Shown here: in pieces, positions 18,715-27,258 of the stretch
How positions within the stretch are numbered: position 1 is the stretch's first letter
How the letters are laid out: each line of letters begins with the position of its first letter
Assembly: GCA_903827375.1 (NCBI GenBank)
Contig: CAIKHZ010000094.1
Location: 1-36,279, forward strand
Reading direction: 5' to 3'
Length of the DNA: 36,279 nucleotides
Source of the DNA: Akkermansiaceae bacterium
GTDB taxonomy: Bacteria > Verrucomicrobiota > Verrucomicrobiia > Verrucomicrobiales > Akkermansiaceae
Program-made: the position numbers and the translations under genes
The notes under the pieces: generated by a model
Seen by the model: only the letters and a program-made list of their open reading frames with translations
What the model was told of the DNA's origin: nothing
Database searches by the model: none

Positions 18715-20823
18715 TTATTTCTTCGCTTTCAGGTCGAATGATTTGAAGGCGACCCCGCGCTGATAGGGTGCGTTGAACCAGATCATCTGGCTGCCCTTGA
18801 CCAGGCGGATGTCCACGGGTGGAGTCGTCTGCCATAGGCCGGCTGTCCAGGGCAGGGCCAGCCAGGCATGGCCGTCTTGGACCGATCCGACGCTGAATTC
18901 CCAGATGGTGGGACCGCCCGTTGTGCCGCTGCTGTCGAGCATGTGCAAACGCACGAACTGGGCGGTCACCGCCGGAAAATCCTTCACGTAGTCGCTACCG
19001 ATGGTGGTCCCCTCGATGAGGGTTTTCCACTCGGTGTCGGCTTTGTACTCGATGACGAATTTGGAGATTTTGCTATAGGCGCGTTCATCGATCATGACGG
19101 TGCTGATGAGTGTGGGTTTGCCCAAATCGAGTTCGAGGAAGGCATTTTCCACGCCCAGGCTGCAGGCCCAGCGGGTGCCCGGATTATTGTCCACCGCAAA
19201 CTGGGCTCCCAAGTCTTTCACCTGTCCGCGGTACACGTTGGAGGCCGTCGCTTGCTTGACCGGGGCCATCGCTCCGAACGATCGGACAGACAGCGCCTGA
19301 CCACCGTTGATGGTGGCAATCTTGGTGGTCAGTTCGTAGAAACCCGTCTCTGGAACCTCGATTTTGTAGCCGACCCAACAAGAAGCCATGCCCTGAGGGA
19401 ACAGCAATTGTTTGCCGCCGGTGGTGCTATCGATGAGCGCGACCCGCGGTTCGCCGCCCCAGACGGTGATGCCACCGGTCTCGGCATAGCTTGAGCCATC
19501 GACGTGAATGATGCCGGCCACCGGCTTGTAAGGGGCTTCCGGCTTGATGGCGGGTTTGGTTGCGCCCGGGTCTTTGGAAGACACGACAGCGCCCGAATCC
19601 GCGTCCATCTCGCCGAGTTTTTCAGAAGCCGCCAAATCCCGCTTTGTCACCGCCAACGCCTGGGTGATGCTCTTTGCAACTGCCAGCACAGCAGCGCTTT
19701 GTTCCTTGGCGGGCATGGCCGCCGCCAGCCAGCGCATGTGTTCCACCTGGGTAAAGGCCGTCGTCAGCAAGCGAGCCTCAGTTCCCTCGACGAATTCGCC
19801 GCCGGACATGCCTTCGAGATGAGACGCGTTCCAGCCCTTGCCATAGGCGACCTGCCAGTGGCCGTCTTTCCCCTTGTAGGCAACGCAGGCATGGGCGGGT
19901 TGTCCGACGCCGATGGCTGGGATGCCCCATGCCTGACAAATGAAGACGGACCAAGAGGAACGGGGGCCGCATTTGCCACCGCCGTCCAGCACAGCGCGAT
20001 AATCCACGTGAGGCACGGGCGAATTGCGCCGCCAGACGCATGACGTGGTATCCACGACTTTCTCGTCAATTTTAAAGAGAGGGTTCCAAGTATTGACCAT
20101 TTCGCGGCCCCACGACAGGTCTGCCTCGGAGGCACCCGAGTTGACGACGAATTGCATGTCCCACACCGTCAGCTGATCAAAACTGGGAAATAACTCGTGG
20201 TTGGCATGGGCCGTCTTGAAATATTTGTAGCGCAGCAGCGGGGCCGTCGGTGTTTTCTGCTGGCCGGATCCCGGTGAGCCTGTGCCGGGTGGCCGCAGGG
20301 CCGTGGCCATCGCAAGTTTGAGCGGGATGCCTTGCCGTGACTCAGGATCCGCCACGAAGATCTTTTTCCAATTTTCCAAGGTGCCGGTGGATATCGACCA
20401 ACTGTTATCATCGCGTGCAGAAATCTTCACCGGCGTCGCCCCTTCCAGAAACATCTCCGTCACCTGCCGGTTGCTCATCACCCAAATCAAAAATGGCTTG
20501 TTGGCCGCATCCGCCTTGGCAAAGGCCCCTAACTGGGCTGGTCCCACTTTGGCGATGAACTGGCGCTGCGCCAACACGGGTGCCAGGGCCGGATTCTTGA
20601 GCAAGACCGTGAGCACCGGGTGGGTCAGCTTAGCCGGCTCGCCATGAGCCTTCTGCCCCAACCAGCCGGAGAGATTGGCAAAATAGCTGGTGAAATCGCC
20701 GCTGCTGATGGCGGCGTCCAGCTCCTTGGCACTGGGTTCCCAAGCATGGAGTGGCGCGCTTAGCATGCAAAACAAGCCCGCAAAGCCGAGCCCCTTGAAA
20801 GATCGAGTAAATAAGGAATTCAT
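18715..20823 (-). CDS. Secreted transglutaminase-fold protein with discoidin domain
   Basis: A 702-residue exported protein with a signal peptide of about residues 1-28. An alpha-helical N-terminal part (30-260) precedes a transglutaminase-like core (about 265-345). The core has a nucleophile candidate C285 in GGKCGPRSSW and a His candidate H311 in PAHACVAYKG. The usual third residue, an Asp in a W-x-x-x-D context, is not evident; GHWQVAYGKGWN stands there. A helical linker (about 360-440) and a beta region (about 445-530) follow. An F5/8 type C (discoidin) domain spans about 545-655, with FAVDNNPGTRWAC and LELDLGK, and often binds sugars. It is likely a cell-surface or secreted peptidase or glycan-binding protein. 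It is divergent from the phosphoesterase-zincin operon and may share its control region. Confidence 0.78.
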   Translation of the reverse strand: MNSLFTRSFKGLGFAGLFCMLSAPLHAWEPSAKELDAAISSGDFTSYFANLSGWLGQKAHGEPAKLTHPVLTVLLKNPALAPVLAQRQFIAKVGPAQLGAFAKADAANKPFLIWVMSNRQVTEMFLEGATPVKISARDDNSWSISTGTLENWKKIFVADPESRQGIPLKLAMATALRPPGTGSPGSGQQKTPTAPLLRYKYFKTAHANHELFPSFDQLTVWDMQFVVNSGASEADLSWGREMVNTWNPLFKIDEKVVDTTSCVWRRNSPVPHVDYRAVLDGGGKCGPRSSWSVFICQAWGIPAIGVGQPAHACVAYKGKDGHWQVAYGKGWNASHLEGMSGGEFVEGTEARLLTTAFTQVEHMRWLAAAMPAKEQSAAVLAVAKSITQALAVTKRDLAASEKLGEMDADSGAVVSSKDPGATKPAIKPEAPYKPVAGIIHVDGSSYAETGGITVWGGEPRVALIDSTTGGKQLLFPQGMASCWVGYKIEVPETGFYELTTKIATINGGQALSVRSFGAMAPVKQATASNVYRGQVKDLGAQFAVDNNPGTRWACSLGVENAFLELDLGKPTLISTVMIDERAYSKISKFVIEYKADTEWKTLIEGTTIGSDYVKDFPAVTAQFVRLHMLDSSGTTGGPTIWEFSVGSVQDGHAWLALPWTAGLWQTTPPVDIRLVKGSQMIWFNAPYQRGVAFKSFDLKAKK

Positions 20824-20894
20824 ACGTTGGAATGGAATATCGCCGAAACGCAGGCAGTGACACCAATCTTTCGGCCATTTTTCAAAATGTGACC

Positions 20895-20963
20895 ACTCAG
20901 CACTGATGCAGGCGCTTGCTGAGTATTTTGCGAATTAGATGTCCAATTTGCGAAATTCGCGAA
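20895..20963. promoter_or_regulatory. Operator-like inverted repeat and TTTGCGAA repeats in divergent promoter
   Basis: ACTCAGCA (20895-20902) is perfectly inverted as TGCTGAGT (20917-20924); the half-sites are 22 bp apart, about two helical turns. Just beyond, TTTGCGAA occurs at 20927-20934 and 20947-20954 (20 bp apart), with TTCGCGAA at 20956-20963. The cluster lies in the 222-base gap between two divergent secreted-protein operons. A dimeric regulator controlling both directions is a reasonable inference. Confidence 0.45.
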
Positions 20964-21045
20964 GACCACCGGGCACCGGTTCGTTATTCCAGCGACCGCC
21001 CGGGATCCCGAAAATGAGTCGCTTCCACCTATCGAAAACCCACAA

Positions 21046-22806
21046 ATGAACCCATTGCCTCACCTGTATGTCTCGCTGCCGTGGCTGCGTGCCGCGTCCC
21101 TCGCCCTCGCTCTGCTGGCGGGCCGCCTGCCGACCAGCGCCGAGCCCTTCCGGATCGTCGTCATTCCAGACAGCCAGTGGGCCAGCCAGAAATGGCCGGA
21201 ACTCACCAGCAAGATGACGGCCTGGATCGCCGCCAACCGCGACGCCCAGAACATCCGCTACGTCCTCCACGTCGGCGACTCGGTGCAAGAGGGCGGCAGC
21301 GAACCCGAGTGGCGCAATATCGATGGCACCATGCATGCGTTAGATGGACGCGTTCCCTACATCATGGCCGTCGGCAATCACGACTACGACCGGATCCACC
21401 CGCCCAGAAGCACCGTCATGTTCAACCGGTTCTTCCCGCTCGAGCGCTTCCAAAAAATGCCGGGCTTTGGCGGTAACTTCCCCCAAGGCCGCAATGACAA
21501 CAGCTTCCATACCTTCGAAGCCGGTGATAAAAAATGGCTGATCCTGTGCCTCAACTTCATGCCATCAGACGAGGAAATTGCCTGGGGCAATGAAGTGGTG
21601 GACAAGCATCCCGACCACCAGATCATCCTGCTCACTCATTCCTATCTCACGCATACCGAACGCGATGTGGCCGGTAAAATCCTTTGGGAAAAGCTTGTGC
21701 GCCAGCACCCTAACATGTCGATGGTGTTCTGCGGCCACCTGTCAACCGTTCACGCTCGTGCCGACGGCGACCATGGCAACACCGTGTGCGAAATGCTTTT
21801 CGACTGGCAGAACGACGTGGAGCCAGCACCTAACGGATACCTTGCGATTGTGACCATTGACCCCGCAGCGAAAACGATTGCGTCCCGTGCCTACTCACCT
21901 GCCCTCGACAAAGGACTGGATGGCGGCCGCAGCGGCACCACCGAGTTCAAGGATGTGCGCTTCCTGCCTGGCAATCAGCCACCCCTACCTCTGGTGCCGC
22001 CCGCGGCCGAACCCCGCCTCAATGCGCTGAAGCAAAAGCTTGGCGATGGCTTCCTCTATGATGCCGATGCTCAGCTCAAACTGATCTTTGCCACCAACAC
22101 CGGGCGCGAGACACTCGCCGAAGTCAAACAGCGTCTAACACTACAGACCCGGGCATTGAGGGCCGACCTATTTTCTGGTGGCTTGAAAGACTATGTCACG
22201 GTGGTGTTGCCTCGCGAGTGGAAGGGCTCGGCGCAGGGGTTCTATCAACCGGAAGAACGTTCCATCACCGCCAAAACCGCCGGCATGCAGTTGGTGCATG
22301 AGTTCACCCACGCGATGCATTGGGACGACATGCAGACCCATGGACAGTTCCATCAAAATTGGGTCATCGAGGGTTTGGCCACCCTGTTTGAAAACTCGGA
22401 GGTTGTTGATGGCCATGCAATTCCTCGGCCGGACTATCGCTTTAAGATTATAAGACGCCTCGTCGAGGGCAATCATCACGTCGCATGGTCAACCTACGTT
22501 ACATGGAACCAAAAACAGTTCATGAAGGCCCCGGGCAACCACTACAGCCAGGCTCAGTCGATGATGTTTTACCTGCATGCCACCGGCAAATTGAAGCCAT
22601 GGTACAGTGCCTACGTGGCCGGTTTTGCGCAGGACCCCACCGGTGCCGCCGCTTTCGAGCAAGTGTTCGCCAAGCCGCTGACGGAGATCGAGAAGGACTG
22701 GCGCGAATGGCTGCTCAGGCAACCCATCCCAGTGGAACCTTCCCGTGCCGCTGCCGCCACCTCTCCCCAACCCGCCACCGCCAACCTCTCAACGAACACA
22801 CCATGA
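21046..22806 (+). CDS. Secreted calcineurin-type phosphoesterase fused to HExxH metallopeptidase
   Basis: A 586-residue exported protein made of two enzymes, with a signal peptide of about residues 1-32. Residues about 35-300 form a metallophosphoesterase: VVIPDSQW, VGDSV, GNHD, an ILLTHSY His and a CGH motif give the dinuclear metal site. Residues about 325-565 form a zincin: H418-E419-F-T-H422 binds zinc with Glu as base, and E442 in WVIEGLATLFE 20 residues later fits a gluzincin third ligand. The tail is Ala/Pro-rich. The peptidase half is paralogous to the next gene, which overlaps by four bases (ATGA). The joint role is unknown; removal of phosphate and peptide from extracellular material is possible. 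Confidence 0.85.
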   Translation: MNPLPHLYVSLPWLRAASLALALLAGRLPTSAEPFRIVVIPDSQWASQKWPELTSKMTAWIAANRDAQNIRYVLHVGDSVQEGGSEPEWRNIDGTMHALDGRVPYIMAVGNHDYDRIHPPRSTVMFNRFFPLERFQKMPGFGGNFPQGRNDNSFHTFEAGDKKWLILCLNFMPSDEEIAWGNEVVDKHPDHQIILLTHSYLTHTERDVAGKILWEKLVRQHPNMSMVFCGHLSTVHARADGDHGNTVCEMLFDWQNDVEPAPNGYLAIVTIDPAAKTIASRAYSPALDKGLDGGRSGTTEFKDVRFLPGNQPPLPLVPPAAEPRLNALKQKLGDGFLYDADAQLKLIFATNTGRETLAEVKQRLTLQTRALRADLFSGGLKDYVTVVLPREWKGSAQGFYQPEERSITAKTAGMQLVHEFTHAMHWDDMQTHGQFHQNWVIEGLATLFENSEVVDGHAIPRPDYRFKIIRRLVEGNHHVAWSTYVTWNQKQFMKAPGNHYSQAQSMMFYLHATGKLKPWYSAYVAGFAQDPTGAAAFEQVFAKPLTEIEKDWREWLLRQPIPVEPSRAAAATSPQPATANLSTNTP

Positions 22807-23993
22807 GATATGCTTTCCAGTCATCCGACCGAAGATCCGCAGGCGGGCATTTTGGAGCCGCTGCGCCGTGCCTAAGCCTCTCGGTGTTTCTCGCGCTGGC
22901 GCTATGGAGCGCAGTCATGGCTGTAGCGGACCAGACGCAAGCCCCATCCGAGCCGCCTGGGGATGAAGCTGCCCGACTTGCCGCTAGGATTGACAAGTTG
23001 CACAAGAAATATGGCGAGGACATGCTCTACGCCGTGGATGAGAAGTTAAAGATTATTTTTGTGATGGGCACCGACGAGCGCTCACTGGCAGAAGTGAAAC
23101 AGCGCTTGAGTACCCATGCCGAGGCCTTGCAGCGCGATTTGTTCAAGTACGGCCCCAAGGAATATCTATCGGTGATCGTGCCCCGCAAGTGGGCCAACCC
23201 AAAGATTACCGGTCATTTCTATCCGGATTTGGTGGACGCCTCCAACATCGGCTGCAACCTGATTCACGAGTTTACCCACGCGCTCCATTACGCAGATCAG
23301 CTAGGCCGCAACCAGATGCAACCCGTCTGGCTGATGGAGGGGTTTGCCTCCATGTATGAATCCAGCGAGGTCGTCAACGGCCACGTCGAACCCAAGCTTA
23401 ACTCCCGTCTGGCCGGACTCCAGCGCGAGTTGAAGGATAACAAAATATTGCCATTTGCCAAGATGATGGGCTTGGAACACCGCCAGTTCACCAGTCATCA
23501 CTATGCCCAGGCCAACTACATGTGCCTGTACCTGCACGCCACTGGCAAACTCCCTCAGTGGTACGCCGCCTACAACGAGGGCTTCTCCGCAGACACCAGC
23601 GGTGTGGCCGCCACCGAAAAAATCTTTGGCAAAAATCTCGACGAAATCCAAAAAGATTGGCTGGCTTGGGTCCTTCAACTCGTCCCTCTGCCCCTCGGCC
23701 ACGGGCCGGGAGCGGCGGGCATGGATATTGCCAGCAAGCCATTGCCGGATGCCGTCGAGATCGCACTACTCACGCCTGAAGGTGCCGCTGCCAAGGCCGG
23801 CCTCGCCGTCGGCGATGCCTTGGTCCGCGTCGATGGCCAGCGCATCATCGACACCCAAGACCTTGTGATGGCACTGGGCCGCCACCAACCCGGCGACTCC
23901 GTCAAGGTCGAAAGCCGCCGAGACGGCCAATATCACGAGACAAGCGTCATTTTATCGCCACTGGCCTCTCCTCCGCCTGCCGTTTCCCCATAG
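22803..23993 (+). CDS. Secreted HExxH metallopeptidase with C-terminal PDZ domain
   Basis: A 396-residue exported protein with a long signal or anchor region (hydrophobic about 26-42). The peptidase domain (about 55-295) carries H155-E156-F-T-H159 and E179 in WLMEGFASMYE, with the same 20-residue spacing as its upstream paralogue. The two share EVKQRL, the HEFTHA-[ML]-H helix, SSEVV/NSEVV, YLHATGKL and the EI-[EQ]-KDW closing helix. A PDZ domain follows (about 305-385), with LTPEGAAAKAGLAVGDALVRVDG split by the usual loop, probably for docking substrates or partners. The start overlaps the upstream stop (ATGA), so both are made together. Gene duplication followed by domain shuffling is the likely origin. 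Confidence 0.87.
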   Translation: MRYAFQSSDRRSAGGHFGAAAPCLSLSVFLALALWSAVMAVADQTQAPSEPPGDEAARLAARIDKLHKKYGEDMLYAVDEKLKIIFVMGTDERSLAEVKQRLSTHAEALQRDLFKYGPKEYLSVIVPRKWANPKITGHFYPDLVDASNIGCNLIHEFTHALHYADQLGRNQMQPVWLMEGFASMYESSEVVNGHVEPKLNSRLAGLQRELKDNKILPFAKMMGLEHRQFTSHHYAQANYMCLYLHATGKLPQWYAAYNEGFSADTSGVAATEKIFGKNLDEIQKDWLAWVLQLVPLPLGHGPGAAGMDIASKPLPDAVEIALLTPEGAAAKAGLAVGDALVRVDGQRIIDTQDLVMALGRHQPGDSVKVESRRDGQYHETSVILSPLASPPPAVSP

Positions 23994-24007
23994 CGCCGGC
24001 GGCAGGC
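23975..24007 (+). terminator. Hairpin spanning the stop codon of the PDZ-peptidase gene
   Basis: GCCTGCCG (23975-23982) pairs perfectly with CGGCAGGC (24000-24007). The TAG stop (23991-23993) lies in the loop. There is no T-run after it. It probably ends the two-gene operon or protects the 3' end. Confidence 0.45.
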
Positions 24008-24256
24008 TCAGACCTCAGACGATGGGGTCAGTCCTCGCATGGTAACATTTGTTAGGTAGATGACGATTTTCTGCGGTGTCCGCAAGCTGGCATCGGCCTC
24101 GCTGCGGAGAATGAGGACCGCGCCAATGGCGTCGGGAGCGTCCGCATAGACGTTCCAGCCGACGGTCAGGCTCGGATTGCCGGCTTTGGATCCGAGGTAA
24201 GCCGCCTTCTGCAAGGTGCACATTTCATCGGTAGTGAGGCCCTGATTTTTGATAGA
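24008..24256 (-). pseudogene. Orphan reading frame downstream of four-helix-bundle relic
   Basis: An open frame on the minus strand runs in the same phase as the relic at 24257-24445 but after its stop. It encodes an 82-residue stretch including LTVGWNVYADAPDAIG and VIYLTNVTMRG. The beta-rich look suggests that it was once coding, but I do not recognise it. It has an internal ATG at 24223 and no ribosome site. It may be the 3' end of another broken gene. Confidence 0.35.
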
Positions 24257-24445
24257 TCAAAGGGCATTTGCTCCAGCAATTTTTGTGGTGCTGACGAAAA
24301 TCGCGAGGAGTTCATTGCACTTGGCAATGGCCGCTGGAATTTTGCTACAATGGCCAAGTTACTTGCGGCCAATGATTTGGAGCCAGACCCAGGTTTCTCG
24401 CAGTTCCTTGAGGGAGAGCTTCATCTTGTGGATGACATTTTGCAT
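24257..24445 (-). pseudogene. Decayed four-helix-bundle (23S rRNA IVS-type) protein
   Basis: Read on the minus strand, the peptide runs KMKLSLKELRETWVWLQII, a TAA stop, then a segment with AKCNELLAIFVSTTKIAGA. This matches the C-terminal half of small four-helix-bundle proteins (IVS/avd-like): the K-E-L-R-E-T-x-x-W-L helix followed by the C-N-E-L-x-x-I-F-x-x-x-x-K-T helix. The N-terminal helices are missing, there is an in-frame stop, and the spacer between helices has lost its character. The region is more AT-rich than its neighbours. Such genes are common mobile extras; this one is dead. Confidence 0.6.
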
Positions 24446-24471
24446 CTGAAGTCATGCGTCTAAGGCAAAGC

Positions 24472-25704
24472 TTACTCACCTTCCTTGCAATCCACGAGAT
24501 GGGCTGGCAGGAAAGGGACGACGATGAGGACGAGCGCGGTGGTGCCGGCGTTGACCCAAACGAGATTCATAAATGTTTGATGGAATGTGTCAAACAGCCA
24601 GGAGCCCAGCACGTCGGAAAGTGAAAGCCCCCAATTCCAGCAGGCGATCATCAGCGAGTAGGCCAGCGCTTCGCTGCCCTTGGCTGTGGCTCGCGCCGCA
24701 AGGTCGAAAAGCGGCAACTGGGCTAGTGTGATCCCCAGACCGGCAGCTCCCTCGACGATCATCGCGGTGGTGTGCGAGACGTACCCAAGGTATGTGAGGT
24801 TGCTCGCAATCGTGCAAACAATCGCCAGCGCCAACAAGGTCCGAAGTCGGAAACGACGGCACACAAATGGATAGATAAATGACCCGAGCAGCCCCATGCC
24901 ACCGGAAATGATTCCCAAATTGCCGATGAATTGAAGGTCGAAGTGCAGCGTATTTCTCTGATAGTAGAATAGCGGTGTGTAAAGTCCGGGGGCCACTTCA
25001 ATTAGAAAAAACAGCCCGCCGACGATCCACAGGGTTTTGCAGTTCCATGGCAGATGCAGGTTGATCTTGCGGCCCAACGCCCGCATCCCATCCCCTGGGG
25101 TGGCAAACTCGCTGGTCACCGGCGGCTCGCGCAGCAGCAGCAAGGTGACCGGCACCATAGTTAGAAATAGAACCCCGCAGGTGATCGACGTCCAACCGAA
25201 CCAGCGGCTCGCCAGAAAGCCGCTCACCGGCCCGGCAATGATGAAGGTGATGTTGATGACGACCAAGCGCAGCGAGCTAAGGCGGCCGGTGGCGCCATGC
25301 ACTTGGGCTCCCTCGACCAAAAGGCCGCCGGCCACCACGCTGGCAAATACGGCCATGATATTGAACACCAACGCCGTTCCTAACAACGGATAAAATGTTC
25401 GCGGCACCATCCCCATCGCAAACCACAGCAAACCCGCCAGCAGTGAGCTGAATACTAGATACCACTTGCGCCGGGTGCCGAATAGCGGCACCACGTCAGA
25501 CAATAGCCCGGCGATCGGCTTGAGGCTCCACGGCAATAGTGCCACCAGGAGCCAGGTGGCCATCTCTGTGGCCGACAGGCCGAGTTGCTCCATCAGTAGA
25601 TTGCGGATCGGCTTTTCGCCGAGGCTCACCATCTGTCCCAGTGTGGTGACGAGCAGGCCCCAGCCTACCAGCGTCATGTAGCGTTGCAGGCTCATTGCGG
25701 GCAT
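24472..25704 (-). CDS. MFS transporter, BT1-like
   Basis: A 12-span major facilitator protein of about 410 residues. The segment WLLVALLPWSLKPIAGLLSD with VPLFGTRRKWYLV right after it is the hallmark of the BT1 (folate/biopterin transporter-like) group. Hydrophobic segments fill the rest evenly. The substrate is unknown; bacterial members are poorly characterised. The start is placed at MPAMSLQRYM (25704); the frame is open 36 codons further upstream, but that part is Pro/His-rich without membrane character, and an ATG at 25695 is the alternative. It is convergent with the zincin operon across the pseudogene region and divergent from the protease. Confidence 0.82.
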   Translation of the reverse strand: MPAMSLQRYMTLVGWGLLVTTLGQMVSLGEKPIRNLLMEQLGLSATEMATWLLVALLPWSLKPIAGLLSDVVPLFGTRRKWYLVFSSLLAGLLWFAMGMVPRTFYPLLGTALVFNIMAVFASVVAGGLLVEGAQVHGATGRLSSLRLVVINITFIIAGPVSGFLASRWFGWTSITCGVLFLTMVPVTLLLLREPPVTSEFATPGDGMRALGRKINLHLPWNCKTLWIVGGLFFLIEVAPGLYTPLFYYQRNTLHFDLQFIGNLGIISGGMGLLGSFIYPFVCRRFRLRTLLALAIVCTIASNLTYLGYVSHTTAMIVEGAAGLGITLAQLPLFDLAARATAKGSEALAYSLMIACWNWGLSLSDVLGSWLFDTFHQTFMNLVWVNAGTTALVLIVVPFLPAHLVDCKEGE

Positions 25705-25877
25705 ACTGCTAGATGGAGGATTGGCCGGCACCTGCCTGTGGCCAGGGCAAGGGGCGGCGTGGTGGGCGGGGATGGGCGGGATTTCATGGGTTTTGCTGCG
25801 GTGTCGGGACAATCGTTATCCGGCTGACGAAGCGAAGCCAGCTAATCATTTTATTTATCTGCGAGGTTGGCAGGCGT

Positions 25878-25887
25878 GTGCTAGCGT
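25878..25887 (+). promoter_or_regulatory. TGCTAGCRT element upstream of serine protease
   Basis: GTGCTAGCGT ends six bases before the ATG at 25894 and is identical to the element before tal. If TAGCGT is a -10 box, transcription would start at or within a base or two of the ATG, giving a leaderless message. No ribosome site is present, which fits that reading. Confidence 0.4.
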
Positions 25888-25893
25888 CCGCCC

Positions 25894-27207
25894 ATGCCGT
25901 TGAAACGCTGGATGCTTATAGGAATGTGGCTCATTTCAGGATGGGCGGATCGCTGTTTGGCTGTGATTTTTTTGGCCACAGACGACGTCCAGCACAATAC
26001 GACTCCGCCAGGTGATAACTCGGGCTGGCAATATGAGGGCAAGTTCATCGGGTTTCTAGGTGTGCCCATCGCTCCGAATTTTTTTATCACAGCCCAACAC
26101 ATCGGGGGAAATCCCGGCGATGGATTCGACTTCCACGGTGATATCTATACGACGATTGCGGTGCATGACTGTCCGGCGAGCGATCTGCGGATTTGGGAAG
26201 TGGATCATGGCAAGCCATTCCCGACATATGCGCCTCTGTCCAGCGGAGTGGCTGACGTCGGTGCCACTGCGGCTATTTTTGGCCGGGGCACCCGACGCGG
26301 TGCACAGATTGTGGTTGGCGGCGAGGCCAAGGGTTGGCTTTGGGGGGTGGGCGACGGGGTTGAGCGCTGGGGCCGCAACACGGTAGCGCAGACGGTTAGC
26401 TCGGCGGGCCTCGGGGAGTTTTTGTCTTGTGACTTCGACAACCCGGGGCTGGCTGATGAATGCCATCTATCGGTGGGGGATTCCGGTGGCGGCATGTTTG
26501 TGTTAGAGAACGGGCTGTGGAGGCTCGCCGGTATTCACTATTCGGTGGACGGGCCGTTCCGGATTGGCACTCTGGGAAGCCCGTTCAACGCGGCTCTCTT
26601 TGATGCTGGTGGCTTGGACTATTTGGTGGATGAAACCCAACAATTGTGGATCAGCTTGCCCGACCTGGCCCAAAACAACCCATCCAGTTTTTACAGCTCG
26701 CGCATCGCAGCTGTCCTCCCATGGATTACCTCCGTCGCTTCAGAGGCCGCCTCGCTGGCTCAGGAGAATTTTAGCGCCTGGCAGCGGCTTTACTTCACCC
26801 CTGCTCAAATCGCCGAGCCAGCCATCACCGGTCCCATGGCCGACTTTGATGGCGACGGCATCTCCAATTTGTTGGAATTTGCCCTCAACCTGGATCCGAC
26901 GTTCCGTGAAATTGCGGCCATGGAACCAGGCACCGGTTTGCGCGGCCTGCCGGCACTTTCACTCGCAACCGTGGACGGCAATACCCGGCTCGCTTTGGAA
27001 TTTGTCCGCCGGACAAGCACGAGCGGCGCGGGACTCACCTATACCCCGCAGTTTTCCTCCGACCTGCTCGATTGGCAGAGCGGGGGGGGCACCGAAACCG
27101 TCACCCCTATCAACCCTCGCTGGGAGCGGGTGAAGGTGGTGGATTTTCTATCGACCTTGGAGGCACCCAAGCGCTTTGCCCGGCTCTGCGTGACGCTGGC
27201 TGAGTGA
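25894..27207 (+). CDS. Secreted trypsin-like serine protease
   Basis: A 437-residue exported protease with a signal peptide of about residues 1-23. The chymotrypsin-fold triad is visible: H69 in ITAQHIGG, D97 in PASDLRIWEV and S197 in VGDSGGGMF. A spacer then leads to a calcium-binding thrombospondin type 3/EF-like motif DFDGDGISNLLEFALNLDP at about residue 311. A C-terminal beta domain (about 335-437) with LALEFVRR and FSSDLLDWQSG follows, of a kind often found at the end of verrucomicrobial secreted proteins. The D-G-D-G motif plus beta tail suggests surface attachment or a sorting role, by inference. Cysteines are few. Confidence 0.88.
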   Translation: MPLKRWMLIGMWLISGWADRCLAVIFLATDDVQHNTTPPGDNSGWQYEGKFIGFLGVPIAPNFFITAQHIGGNPGDGFDFHGDIYTTIAVHDCPASDLRIWEVDHGKPFPTYAPLSSGVADVGATAAIFGRGTRRGAQIVVGGEAKGWLWGVGDGVERWGRNTVAQTVSSAGLGEFLSCDFDNPGLADECHLSVGDSGGGMFVLENGLWRLAGIHYSVDGPFRIGTLGSPFNAALFDAGGLDYLVDETQQLWISLPDLAQNNPSSFYSSRIAAVLPWITSVASEAASLAQENFSAWQRLYFTPAQIAEPAITGPMADFDGDGISNLLEFALNLDPTFREIAAMEPGTGLRGLPALSLATVDGNTRLALEFVRRTSTSGAGLTYTPQFSSDLLDWQSGGGTETVTPINPRWERVKVVDFLSTLEAPKRFARLCVTLAE

Positions 27208-27218
27208 CTGGGCAAGTC

Positions 27219-27246
27219 TTGACACCGGTTAGTGGGTGAATAAGAC
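27219..27246 (+). promoter_or_regulatory. Candidate promoter of membrane protein gene
   Basis: A perfect TTGACA (27219-27224) is followed after 16 bases by TAAGAC (27241-27246), 12 bases before the ATG. The -10 match is poor. AGTCTT and AAGACT flank the region as an inverted repeat, which could instead be a weak hairpin after the protease gene. Confidence 0.3.
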
Positions 27247-27258
27247 TCGCCAAGACCC

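Noticed and set aside
21046..21254. Alternative minus-strand reading of the phosphoesterase N-terminus
   Set aside because: The plus strand carries a full set of metallophosphoesterase motifs.
24249..24449. Plus-strand 66-codon frame
   Set aside because: It is the antisense of the four-helix-bundle relic, whose peptide matches a known family.
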